Shown here: positions 1-6,820 of the stretch, piece by piece
Layout: each line of letters begins with the position of its first letter
Numbering within the stretch: position 1 is the stretch's first letter
Position numbers and translations under genes: made by a program
Assembly: GCA_910585855.1 (NCBI GenBank)
Contig: CAJUGZ010000088.1
Location: forward strand, 1 to 14,246
Length of the DNA stretch: 14,246 nt
Direction of reading: 5' to 3'
Origin: an uncultured Lachnospiraceae bacterium
Lineage (GTDB): Bacteria > Bacillota_A > Clostridia > Lachnospirales > Lachnospiraceae
The notes under the pieces: generated by a model
Told to the model about the DNA's origin: nothing
Seen by the model: the letters and a program-made list of their open reading frames with translations, nothing else
Database searches by the model: none

Positions 1-233
1 CTTCCATGCAGGGTGTGAAAAAAAAGGGGCGTGTTTAGCCCGGATAATAGGAAAGCGGCTATCTTATGGCTGGTAAAATTCTTCCTTACACTAATTACGT
101 TTCGGCTAAAAGGAGGGCGAATTGCGCCCCGGTCTGTCTGGTTGGGGAAAGGAAAAGGCAGAAGTCTTAGAACTTCTTGCTTTTTGGAAACCGGAACAGC
201 AGGCTGCCCACCGTTTTCGAATCTGGCGTCCTC
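1..233 (-). repeat. Left copy of a dispersed, hairpin-rich repeat
   Basis: Positions 181-233 are the exact reverse complement of 14194-14246 (53 of 53 bases, ending at the window edge, so the match may continue). The sequence between the window start and 181 probably belongs to the same unit: its inner end (28-41, GGCGTGTTTAGCCC) recurs inverted at 4419-4432. Small palindromes occur at 115-129 (GGGCG/CGCCC) and 160-177 (AGAAGT/ACTTCT). Read on the minus strand, one frame stays open from 231 to the window start, but there is no start codon or ribosome binding site, so I do not call a gene. Its nature (MITE-like element, recombinase-associated end, or structured RNA) is undetermined. Confidence 0.75.
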
Positions 234-262
234 CCACCGACTAAAGGTGATGGTAGGACGCC
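225..262 (+). promoter_or_regulatory. Stem-loop in the leader of the first recombinase gene
   Basis: GGCGTCCT (225-232) pairs perfectly with AGGACGCC (255-262), with further pairing inside between CCACC and GGTG. The left arm is the last part of the 53-bp inverted repeat; the right arm lies outside it and is absent next to the right copy. The structure ends about 25 bases before the recombinase start codon and ahead of the binding site GAAAGGA (273-279). It could be an RNA leader structure or a protein-binding palindrome for a recombinase; the sequence does not decide. Confidence 0.45.
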
Positions 263-287
263 TGCTATAATTGAAAGGATTTTAATT

Positions 288-1511
288 ATGAAAAAAATTA
301 ATAAGATCGAGCCAGTTTTTTCTGTTTTGACGGAAAAGAAAAAAGTAGCTGTTTATGCAAGAGTATCTAGGAATACAGAACGATTGGCACATTCTGTTTC
401 TGCGCAGGTTAGTTATTACAGTACTCTTATTCGAAGCAATCCGAAATGGGAGTATGCGGGAGTATATGCTGATTGTGGGACAACGGGAACACTTATTTCA
501 AAAAGGAGTGAGTTTCAGCGGATGCTGTCAGATTGTGAAGCGGGGAAGATTGATATCATCCTTACAAAATCGATTAGCCGTTTTGCAAGAAATACCGTTG
601 ATTTATTGGAAGCAGTCAGACATTTAAAAGCGTTGGGGATTGAGGTGCGGTTTGAGAAAGAACATATTAATTCGCTGTCAGAGGATGGAGAACTTATGCT
701 TTCTTTGCTTGCTTCTTTTGCACAGGAGGAGAGCCGCAGTATTTCAGAAAATGTGAAATGGGGAATTAGGAAACGATTCGAATCTGCTGAAATCGGGGCA
801 GCAAATAAGCATATTTTTGGTTATCAGTATGATGAAAAAGAAAAAAAATATATAGTGATTCCAAAGGAAGCGGAAGTTGTTCGATGGATGTTTGATATGT
901 ATAGGAAAGGAATTTCACTTCGAAATATTGCAAAAGCGATGAATGAATCGGGAGCAAGAACGGTGCGTGGATGTCTGTTTACAGAGTGTGCGGTGAAACT
1001 TATGATAGATAATGAGATTTATGCTGGGGATATTCGAAGGCAGAAATATTTTGTAGAAGATCCGATTACGAAAAAGAAGGTTTTAAACAGAGGGCAGCTT
1101 CCGCAGTATTATATAGAGAATTGTCATGAGGCAATTCTTGATCGCAGGACATGGGCAGAAATACAGGAAGAGAAAAAGCGCCGGGAGGCTGGGAAAAATC
1201 CGATATATCCGTTTACAGGGAAGATAAAATGCGGAATTTGTGGACATTCTTTTACACGAAAAAAAGGGAGTGTAAAGGGAAAAATTTATGTTGACTGGAT
1301 ATGCCGAGCGAAAAAAGAACCGGGGATAACCTGTACAAGCAGAAATTTTACTGATTTTCAATTAAGGCAGATTTCTGCTGATATAATGGGTCTGGAAGAA
1401 TTTGATGAAGCAGAGTTTAAGAGGCAGATTGAAAAAATGGTGGTGATGAAAGACGGAAGTATGGAATACTTTTTTAAGGGAGGAGGAGTGAAACGATGGA
1501 GAGAAGAGTAA
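288..1511 (+). CDS. Large serine recombinase (short member of an overlapping pair)
   Basis: Predicted site-specific DNA recombinase of the resolvase/invertase superfamily, 407 residues. It would cut and rejoin DNA through a serine-phosphodiester intermediate. The resolvase domain spans about 18-160: YARVS with nucleophile S27, SRFARN near 97-102 and EESRSISEN near 148-155. A recombinase DNA-binding domain follows (about 175-290), then a zinc ribbon with C315, C318, C339 and C349. The protein stops about 50 residues after the zinc ribbon and lacks the long coiled coil of its neighbour. The start at 288 is chosen because GAAAGGA lies at 273-279 and the reading frame upstream runs into the repeat. 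The end overlaps the next recombinase by 16 bases, which implies translational coupling. Large serine recombinases typically move integrative elements or prophages; which element this pair serves is not visible. Confidence 0.93.
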   Translation: MKKINKIEPVFSVLTEKKKVAVYARVSRNTERLAHSVSAQVSYYSTLIRSNPKWEYAGVYADCGTTGTLISKRSEFQRMLSDCEAGKIDIILTKSISRFARNTVDLLEAVRHLKALGIEVRFEKEHINSLSEDGELMLSLLASFAQEESRSISENVKWGIRKRFESAEIGAANKHIFGYQYDEKEKKYIVIPKEAEVVRWMFDMYRKGISLRNIAKAMNESGARTVRGCLFTECAVKLMIDNEIYAGDIRRQKYFVEDPITKKKVLNRGQLPQYYIENCHEAILDRRTWAEIQEEKKRREAGKNPIYPFTGKIKCGICGHSFTRKKGSVKGKIYVDWICRAKKEPGITCTSRNFTDFQLRQISADIMGLEEFDEAEFKRQIEKMVVMKDGSMEYFFKGGGVKRWREE

Positions 1512-3073
1512 TTACCATACCAGCTACAAAAAGTCGGTATACGGAAAATTTTATTGACAGTTATAAAAAACGCAGAGTTGCCGCTTATGCCCGTGTTTCT
1601 ACAGACCATGAAGAACAGCAGAGCAGTTATGAGGCACAGATGGATTATTATACCAATTATATTAATAGACGGGAAGACTGGGAGTTTGTATCGATATATG
1701 CGGATGAAGGGGTAACAGGCTGTAATACAAGGAAACGGGATGGTTTTAATCGTATGGTAGCGGATGCCCTTTCTGGTCAGATAGATCTGATTATTACAAA
1801 GAGTGTATCAAGATTTGCAAGAAATACCGTTGACAGTCTTACAACGATTCGGAAGTTGAAAGAAAATAAAGTAGAGTGCTATTTTGAGAAAGAGAATATT
1901 TGGACATTTGATGAAAAGGGAGAACTGCTTTTGACCATTATGTCTTCTCTGGCACAGGAGGAAAGCAGAAGTATTTCCGAAAATTGTACTTGGGGGCAGC
2001 GCAAGCGCTTTGCAGACGGTAAAGTGACAGTACCATTTAAACGATTTCTTGGATACGATCGAGGAGAAGATGGAAATCTTGTGGTCAATGAGGAACAGGC
2101 AAAAATTGTTCGCAGGATTTATGGGCTTTTTTTGCAGGGAAGATCGCCTTATGCAATAGCAAAAATTTTGACAGCAGAGCAGATTCCATCCCCTGGAGGA
2201 AAAGAAATCTGGTCATCTGGAACAGTAAAAAGTATTCTTACGAATGAGAAATATAAAGGAGATGCCCTTTTACAGAAAGTCTATACCATTGATTTTCTTT
2301 CTAAAAAGAAAAAAGTCAATGAAGGAGAAGTACCGCAGTACTATGTAGAGGGCAGTCATCCAGCTATTATTATGCCGCAGGAATTTGATATAGTGCAAAA
2401 GCAAATGGCACTTTTGTGTCAGGAAAAAAGTCGTCAAAGCTGTGTTAATATATTTTCTGGAAAAATAAAATGTGGTGACTGCAAAAGCTGGTATGGATCA
2501 AAAGTGTGGCATTCTACAGATAAGTATCGAAAAATTGTCTGGCAGTGTAATCATAAATTTAACAGTGAAAAGAAATGTTCTACTCCTCATTTGGATGAAG
2601 AATCTATAAAGAAATTGTTTCGAAAAGCGATAAATATTCTTTTTATAGAAAAAAATGAAATAATTGAAAACTTTAATACGATTAAGGATACTCTTTTTAA
2701 TATTCAATTATTAGAAAAAAAGCAGTTGCAGCTTCAGAAGGAAATCCATACAGTGGAAGAATTGATGCAGCAATATATGAATGAAAATAAGTGTACTTTA
2801 TCTGAGCAAATGGAATACCAGAAACGGTATAACAGACTGGCAGAGCATCTGCATAATGCAAAAAATCGTTTTGATGAAGTTAGCCATATTATAAAAAAGA
2901 AACAGAAACAGCGGGAAAAAATAGAAATACTTCTTAACAGGCTGAAAGAGCAAGAAGAAATTGTTGTAGATTTTGATGAAAATCTCTGGTATAGTTTGAT
3001 TGAATATATTACAGTCTTTAGTAAGGAAGAAATTTATTTTACTTTTAAGGATGGAACAGAAATTAAAGTATAA
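1496..3073 (+). CDS. Large serine recombinase (long member of the pair)
   Basis: A 525-residue large serine recombinase. The catalytic domain has YARVS with S35, SRFARN at about 105-110 and EESRSISEN at about 155-163. The recombinase domain covers roughly 180-310, and a zinc ribbon carries C326, C329, C351 and C361. A charged, leucine-rich coiled coil runs from about 400 to 490; in phage-type serine integrases the coiled coil controls synapsis and direction. The start overlaps the end of the upstream gene and has a strong binding site (GGGAGGAGG, about 1480-1488). The protein is clearly paralogous to the upstream one and to the broken copy at 10678-11940. Two adjacent, overlapping, unequal recombinases recall arrangements such as ccrA/ccrB, where both proteins are used, but orthology to those is not claimed. 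Confidence 0.95.
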   Translation: MERRVITIPATKSRYTENFIDSYKKRRVAAYARVSTDHEEQQSSYEAQMDYYTNYINRREDWEFVSIYADEGVTGCNTRKRDGFNRMVADALSGQIDLIITKSVSRFARNTVDSLTTIRKLKENKVECYFEKENIWTFDEKGELLLTIMSSLAQEESRSISENCTWGQRKRFADGKVTVPFKRFLGYDRGEDGNLVVNEEQAKIVRRIYGLFLQGRSPYAIAKILTAEQIPSPGGKEIWSSGTVKSILTNEKYKGDALLQKVYTIDFLSKKKKVNEGEVPQYYVEGSHPAIIMPQEFDIVQKQMALLCQEKSRQSCVNIFSGKIKCGDCKSWYGSKVWHSTDKYRKIVWQCNHKFNSEKKCSTPHLDEESIKKLFRKAINILFIEKNEIIENFNTIKDTLFNIQLLEKKQLQLQKEIHTVEELMQQYMNENKCTLSEQMEYQKRYNRLAEHLHNAKNRFDEVSHIIKKKQKQREKIEILLNRLKEQEEIVVDFDENLWYSLIEYITVFSKEEIYFTFKDGTEIKV

Positions 3074-3130
3074 AAAATTTTATAGTTGAAATCGAAAGGA
3101 AAGTCTATTATATGTTTAACTGGTTACAGG

Positions 3131-3159
3131 TTGACAAAGCAGAAAATTGATTTTAAAGT
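3131..3159 (+). promoter_or_regulatory. Possible promoter of the aldo/keto reductase gene
   Basis: A perfect -35 TTGACA (3131-3136) is followed after 17 bases by TAAAGT (3154-3159), a four-of-six match to the -10 consensus. It lies about 30 bases before the reductase start, leaving room for a short leader. The gene could instead be read through from the recombinases, since no terminator is evident between them. Confidence 0.35.
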
Positions 3160-3190
3160 GGCTTATGGGCAGTCAGGGAAGGAAAATAAA

Positions 3191-4228
3191 ATGAAGTATA
3201 CAAAACTTGGAAATTCAGACTTAATAGTATCCCGCATTTGTATGGGGTGTATGGGATTTGGTGATGCAAAAAACGGGCAACATTCGTGGACGCTTGATGA
3301 AGAACATTCCCGTGAGATTATAAAGCGGGGGCTAGAGCTTGGAATCAATTTTTTTGATACGGCAATTAGTTATCAAAGCGGTACGAGTGAGCAGTATGTG
3401 GGCAGGGTGCTGCGGGATTATACAAAGCGAGAGGATATTGTAGTAGCGACCAAATTCCTTCCTCGCACACAGCAGGAGATGGAGGCGGGCATTAGCGGGC
3501 AACAGCATATTGAGCATATGGTAAATAAAAGTCTTGAAAATCTTGGCATGGATTATGTAGATTTGTATATTTATCATATGTGGGATTACCAGACGCCGCT
3601 TTATGATATTATGGAGGGACTGAACAATATTATTAAAGCAGGGAAGACAAGATATATTGGTATTTCTAACTGTTTTGCATGGCAGCTTGCAAAAGCAAAT
3701 GCACTGGCGGAAAAGGAAGGTTTTGCAAAATTTGTTTCTATACAAGGGCATTATAATCTGATTTTTCGTGAGGAAGAACGGGAAATGGCAAAACTGTGTG
3801 CAGAAGATAATATTGCTATGACACCTTACAGTGCGCTTGCAGGTGGAAGGCTTTCAAAGACTTTTAAAGAAACCTCAAAGCGTCTGGAAGAAGACAGTTA
3901 TGCAAAATTCAAATATAATGCAACTGCAGAACAGGACAGTGTGATTATAGAACGTGTGGCAGAGTTAGCAGAGAAATATGGTGTATCGATGACAGAAATT
4001 TCTCTTGCATGGCTTTTATCAAAGGTAACTGCTCCAGTGGTTGGAGCAACAAAACTGCATCATGTGGAAGGGGCAGTAAAGGCGGTAGATTTTATTCTTA
4101 CGGAAGAAGAAAACGCTTATTTGGAGGAATTGTATATTCCTCATGCCCTTGTAGGCGTTATGGCACAGAACACGGTTTCGGCAGCAAAAGAGAAACATGT
4201 CTGGTCTGTAGGAAACCAGAAAATATAG
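3191..4228 (+). CDS. Aldo/keto reductase
   Basis: Predicted cytosolic NADPH-dependent oxidoreductase of the aldo/keto reductase superfamily, 345 residues, a usual length. The opening (KYTKLGNSDLIVSRICMGCM) is the typical beta-hairpin entry to the TIM barrel of the bacterial YhdN/YajO-like group. The catalytic tetrad can be placed at D56 (FFDTA), Y61, K88 (ATKF) and H129 (IYHMWD). GISN near 157-160 and the C-terminal VVGATKLHHV fit the cofactor-binding loops. The ATG at 3191 is preferred over an in-frame upstream start at 3086 because it follows GGGAAGGA (3176-3183) and gives the standard family N-terminus. The substrate is unknown; such enzymes act on aldehydes, ketones or sugars. It lies between the recombinase pair and a broken permease, with no evident partner gene. 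Confidence 0.93.
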   Translation: MKYTKLGNSDLIVSRICMGCMGFGDAKNGQHSWTLDEEHSREIIKRGLELGINFFDTAISYQSGTSEQYVGRVLRDYTKREDIVVATKFLPRTQQEMEAGISGQQHIEHMVNKSLENLGMDYVDLYIYHMWDYQTPLYDIMEGLNNIIKAGKTRYIGISNCFAWQLAKANALAEKEGFAKFVSIQGHYNLIFREEEREMAKLCAEDNIAMTPYSALAGGRLSKTFKETSKRLEEDSYAKFKYNATAEQDSVIIERVAELAEKYGVSMTEISLAWLLSKVTAPVVGATKLHHVEGAVKAVDFILTEEENAYLEELYIPHALVGVMAQNTVSAAKEKHVWSVGNQKI

Positions 4229-4260
4229 CTATCTGCTTGAAATGGTTAATTTATCAATAG

Positions 4261-4417
4261 ATTTGTATTTTCCTGCTTTTGGTAGGAGCTGCATTGTCGG
4301 CTCTTTTTCAGAGATATGTACCTGCAGATGTGATAATAGGTTTGTTTGGAGGAAATGAAGCACTGGGGGGTTTTGATGGCGGCGACTGTGGGAGTTCCTC
4401 TCTATGCCTGCGCCTAT
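4261..4417 (+). pseudogene. Remnant of a YraQ/ArsP-type permease (COG0701-like), frameshifted
   Basis: From 4261 the frame encodes a membrane-like stretch, GAALSALFQRYVPADVIIGL, followed by FGGNEALG. This resembles the conserved repeat of predicted permeases of the YraQ/ArsP family. At a run of six G (around 4364-4369) the family pattern switches frame: dropping one G restores VLMAATVGVPLYAC, which matches the family's continuation (normally PLYxCxxGxIP). After PLYAC the similarity ends abruptly and repeat sequence begins. About 50 codons remain, without a start or an end. A stop codon (4258-4260) lies just before. This is family recognition by eye; a profile search would settle it. Confidence 0.6.
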
Positions 4418-4418
4418 G

Positions 4419-4432
4419 GGGCTAAACACGCC
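4419..4432 (+). repeat. Fragment of the dispersed repeat (inverse of 28-41)
   Basis: GGGCTAAACACGCC is the exact reverse complement of 28-41. It follows directly on the truncated permease remnant. Just beyond, TCTTGCGTCCG (4433-4443) is the reverse complement of CGGACGCAAGA in the repeat debris near 6512-6522. A single 14-base match could be chance in 14 kb. Its position at the exact breakpoint of a pseudogene, with a second shared word alongside, makes common origin more likely. Confidence 0.5.
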
Positions 4433-4530
4433 TCTTGCGTCCGGTGAAAGCAAATCTTTTCCGGCAGAATTCTATCTCCAAAAGCCGAATAAAAGATAGA
4501 AACAAGATAAACTTATAAAGTATGAAGTAT

Positions 4531-5733
4531 CTACTTATAATCAAATAAAGTCAGTTCTTCTTTGGTTTTTCTACAAAGAATGATTCCCATAAGCAGCAGC
4601 ACTGGAAAAATAATACCTGCCAAAACCCCCATTTTTAGGTTATCCCCCAATGCTCCTGATACCATTCCGACTAATGTAGGACCTCCTGAACATCCTATAT
4701 CCCCGCCTAAAGCCAATAGTGCAAACATAGCTGTTCCGCCTTTTGGCAAAGCTGCTGAGGCCTTGCTGAATGTTCCCGGCCACATAATTCCAACTGACAG
4801 TCCACAGACGGCACAGGCAATCAGACTAAGCTGTGGAACAGGGAAAAGAGAAATTCCCAAATAAGATAAAATACATAGAAAACTGCTATAAACCATAAAG
4901 CGTTCTAAATGGATACGATCTCCATATTTGCCGTAAAACAATCTTGATGTACCCATTAAAACTGCAAACGCCATTGGCCCAGCCAAATCACCTGCTGTTT
5001 TAGAAATGCCAAGTCCTTTTTCTGCAAAAGTAGAAGCCCATTGGCTGACTGCCTGCTCGCTTGCTCCTGCGCATATCATCATTATCAGCAAAATCCAAAA
5101 GGCTTTTATTTGAAATAATTCCTTTAATTCCATTCCAGGTTCGCCATCCTCAATCAATGGTGCAATAGGAACTTTGGCAAAGACAAAAGCATTTCCAATA
5201 GGAATCATTGCCCAGATGACTGCTAAAATTTTCCAATTTTCTATACCAATCGTATAAAAAAACAATGTTGAAATAAATACGACTCCTGCATGACCCCAGC
5301 AATAAAAAGAATGAAGCATACTCATTGCTTTTTCTTTATTGTCAGAAGGGCACGCTTCTACAACCGGACTGACGAGAACTTCCAAAAGTCCACCGCCAAT
5401 GGCGTAAATCATTACAGCAATCAAAATTCCGATAAAGGGTGTTGGAAAAATCTCTGGTAAAACTGTAAGAAGAATCAGTCCTGAAGCTGATAAAATGTGG
5501 GCTATAATCATTGATGCACGATACCCTATTTTATCTATAAATCCAACGGAAAGAAGATCGATCAATAATTGTATTCCAAAATTAAAAGTTACCAATAGAG
5601 TAATCTGAGAAAGTGGAATATTGTAATTTTTTTGAAAGAATAAAAACAGTAGCGGTGTAAAATTATTTACTATGGCCTGTACAATATATCCTATGAAACA
5701 GGCTGTAATTGTTTTATTATATTGATTTTTCAT
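4531..5733 (-). CDS. Major facilitator superfamily transporter
   Basis: A 400-residue integral membrane protein with about twelve hydrophobic segments in two halves. The halves are separated by an acidic cytoplasmic loop near residues 190-210 (LIEDGEPGMELKELFQ). The first-half motif GFIDKIGYRASM and the second-half counterpart FYGKYGDRIHLERF are the loop 2-3 and 8-9 signatures of the family. The overall look (CWGHAGVV, later ALGGDIGCSGGP) resembles the fucose-permease/sugar-efflux-like branch, but the substrate cannot be read. The start at 5733 follows GGAGG at about 5742-5746 in minus-strand sense. It is transcribed against all its neighbours and stands alone. A strong palindrome overlaps its likely promoter (5763-5808). 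Confidence 0.92.
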   Translation of the reverse strand: MKNQYNKTITACFIGYIVQAIVNNFTPLLFLFFQKNYNIPLSQITLLVTFNFGIQLLIDLLSVGFIDKIGYRASMIIAHILSASGLILLTVLPEIFPTPFIGILIAVMIYAIGGGLLEVLVSPVVEACPSDNKEKAMSMLHSFYCWGHAGVVFISTLFFYTIGIENWKILAVIWAMIPIGNAFVFAKVPIAPLIEDGEPGMELKELFQIKAFWILLIMMICAGASEQAVSQWASTFAEKGLGISKTAGDLAGPMAFAVLMGTSRLFYGKYGDRIHLERFMVYSSFLCILSYLGISLFPVPQLSLIACAVCGLSVGIMWPGTFSKASAALPKGGTAMFALLALGGDIGCSGGPTLVGMVSGALGDNLKMGVLAGIIFPVLLLMGIILCRKTKEELTLFDYK

Positions 5734-5762
5734 TTTGCTGCCTCCAAGTAAGATTGTATTTT

Positions 5763-5808
5763 AGGGGACGCCAGATGCGGAACAAAAAAGAATCATATGG
5801 CGTCCCCT
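5763..5808 (-). promoter_or_regulatory. 11-bp palindrome over the putative transporter promoter
   Basis: AGGGGACGCCA (5763-5773) and TGGCGTCCCCT (5798-5808) are perfect inverted arms around a 24-base loop. On the minus strand a possible -10 (TAAAAT, 5758-5763) and a weak -35 (TTGTTC, 5780-5785) are 16 bases apart, and one arm lies between them. It could be an operator or a leader hairpin for the transporter. There is no T-run typical of a terminator. The word GGACGCCAGAT (5766-5776) also opens the 14194-14246 repeat, so the palindrome may instead be repeat-derived. Confidence 0.55.
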
Positions 5809-5861
5809 TATACTGGTGAATAATCTACATAAGTATACATTATAAACAGAAGAAAATCTAG

Positions 5862-6086
5862 GTTTTTTTATTCTATTTGAAGAATGAAACAAATCCGTGG
5901 TATTGTCTGGATATGGAAAATGTAATATCGCTGCGTGAAAAACATATATTGTCTGGAAAGCTGGAACAGAACATAGTATGTGATTTAAATGATTTCTCAT
6001 GGTTTGACAGGATTGATTTTCGATTGGAAGATGGGATTGTGTTTACTGCGGGTGGCTTGTTTTATTTTTTTGAAAAAAGGCAGATG
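5862..6086 (+). pseudogene. Remnant of a leucine-carboxyl-methyltransferase-like enzyme
   Basis: The frame WYCLDMENVISLREKHIL, then CDLNDFSWFDRID, then GIVFTAGGLFYFFEK matches the middle part of SAM-dependent methyltransferases of the leucine carboxyl methyltransferase (PPM1/YktD-like) type. In these, WYDLDLPEVIELR follows the SAM-binding loop and a 'GLLMYF' motif follows later. The N-terminal part with the GxGxDTR SAM motif is absent: an in-frame stop at 5859-5861 closes the frame just before the recognisable part, and the only usable start is a TTG at 5877 without a good binding site. The C-terminal part is also missing, because the frame passes directly into MATE-transporter sequence. It cannot be a working methyltransferase. 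Confidence 0.65.
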
Positions 6087-6488
6087 CAGTATGCACAGAT
6101 TCCTATGGCTGTAGTGGGGATTATTTTTGGCGCAGCGAATGAAAGTATTTATTATACAGAATTTGCAGTCCGGTCATTTCACATTTATCTCTGTACAGTG
6201 GTGTTTGCCTGTGTGAATAAAGCGGCGTTTATCTTTTTGCAGGCAATGGGTAAATCGGCTGCATCTACTATGTTCTCTATGGTTAGAGAAATTGTGTTCG
6301 GGGTTGGGTTTGCACTTCTTCTGCCGTATTTTTATGGACTGAATGGAGTTTTGTATTCTATGCCGGTATCCGATATTTTAACATTTATGATTTCTGTTGT
6401 TATTATTGTTTCCACATACAAACAGTTAAGCAATATGGACGCAAAGAAGCAGGATAGAGCAAAAAAGCTGACAGGAAAACCGGCATAA
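6087..6488 (+). pseudogene. C-terminal remnant of a MATE-family multidrug exporter, joined in frame to the methyltransferase scrap
   Basis: From about AQIPMAVVGIIFGAAN onward the frame carries three or four membrane segments. FIFLQAMGKSAASTMFSMVR, the stretch VGFALLLPYFYGLNGVLY and SMPVSDILTFMISVV are the hallmark C-terminal motifs of MepA-like MATE transporters (QAIGK, R-Q/E, LP-FFGL-G, GP-SD). The natural C-terminus (KQLSNMDAKK and a charged tail) is kept and the stop is at 6486-6488. The first two thirds of the exporter are missing and replaced by the methyltransferase remnant. The junction lies at about 6080-6100. A single uninterrupted frame across both pieces could mislead automatic annotation into a 203-residue hypothetical membrane protein. 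Confidence 0.7.
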
Positions 6489-6578
6489 AGCGAAGTGTCA
6501 GACTCTTTATCGGACGCAAGAAACGGTTGGTTGGATAGCGTCAGAAGTTGTGTTTTTTTGTTCCGGGGTCAAGAAACA

Positions 6579-6606
6579 GCCAGATTCGAAAATGGTGAAC
6601 AGCCTG
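6579..6606 (+). repeat. Degenerate third copy of the dispersed repeat core
   Basis: Twenty-eight bases match 14200-14227 in the same orientation at 25 positions, all differences being transitions, and so match 200-227 inverted. The surrounding stretch (6489-6640) has no gene. It holds other shared words: CGGACGCAAGA near 6512 is the inverse of 4433-4443, and TTCCGG near 6561 also occurs in the right copy in a different order. I read 6489-6640 as rearranged repeat debris. Confidence 0.65.
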
Positions 6607-6649
6607 ATTTTTGAATAGGTAGCTGATTTTACAGGATATAGATACTAGA

Positions 6650-6696
6650 AGAGAATAAGCAGTGTTCTTATATATTGGGAATACTGCTTATTCTCT
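6650..6696 (+). terminator. Terminator-like stem-loop upstream of the sigma factor unit
   Basis: AGAGAATAAGCAGT (6650-6663) pairs perfectly with ACTGCTTATTCTCT (6683-6696) around a 19-base loop, and is followed by TTTCTATAATAAAT. The stem is long but A/T-rich and the T-run short, so intrinsic termination is plausible rather than certain. It would insulate the sigma factor promoter from upstream debris. The stem is symmetric, so it could act on either strand. Confidence 0.5.
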
Positions 6697-6724
6697 TTTC
6701 TATAATAAATATTTTTTAATATTT

Positions 6725-6751
6725 TGAAACAAAAAGGCAGTATCTGACGTC
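6725..6751 (+). promoter_or_regulatory. ECF-type promoter, probably autoregulated
   Basis: TGAAAC (6725-6730), a 17-base spacer and CGTC (6748-6751) match the consensus used by the Bacillus ECF sigma factors W, X, M and V (TGAAAC, 16-17 bases, CGTM). It lies directly ahead of an ECF sigma gene, the usual arrangement for positive autoregulation. Predicted transcription start is around 6757-6759, at the foot of the next stem-loop. Confidence 0.6.
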
Positions 6752-6755
6752 TAAT

Positions 6756-6798
6756 GATTGTAAAACAAGTGAAGGTTGCTTGGATTTGTTTTACAATC
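6756..6798 (+). promoter_or_regulatory. Perfect 13-bp stem-loop in the 5' leader of the sigma factor mRNA
   Basis: GATTGTAAAACAA (6756-6768) and TTGTTTTACAATC (6786-6798) are perfect inverted arms with a 17-base loop. The stem begins about where transcription from the ECF promoter should start and ends ten bases before the ribosome binding site (AGGAGA, 6809-6814). It could protect the 5' end of the message, tune translation, or be a dyad operator. Confidence 0.65.
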
Positions 6799-6820
6799 GT
6801 ATGCGCATAGGAGAAAGTTA

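Noticed and set aside
263..271. TGCTATAAT, a good extended -10 sequence before the first recombinase
   Set aside because: Transcription would start in or after the ribosome binding site (273-279), so it cannot serve this gene normally; no -35 matches.
177..287. Upstream extension of the first recombinase to a TTG at 177
   Set aside because: The extension is translated from the repeat, has no ribosome binding site and lacks family similarity; the ATG at 288 has GAAAGGA and begins just before the resolvase domain.
3112..3150. Twelve-codon leader-peptide-like frame (MFNWLQVDKAEN) before the aldo/keto reductase
   Set aside because: It has a passable binding site (GAAAGGA) but no attenuator structure or codon run, and overlaps a possible -35; chance is the simpler explanation.
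4470..4501. TTCTATCT/AGATAGAA stem after the MFS transporter
   Set aside because: Only eight A/T-rich pairs with a 16-base loop and no T-run in the transporter's direction; not a convincing terminator.
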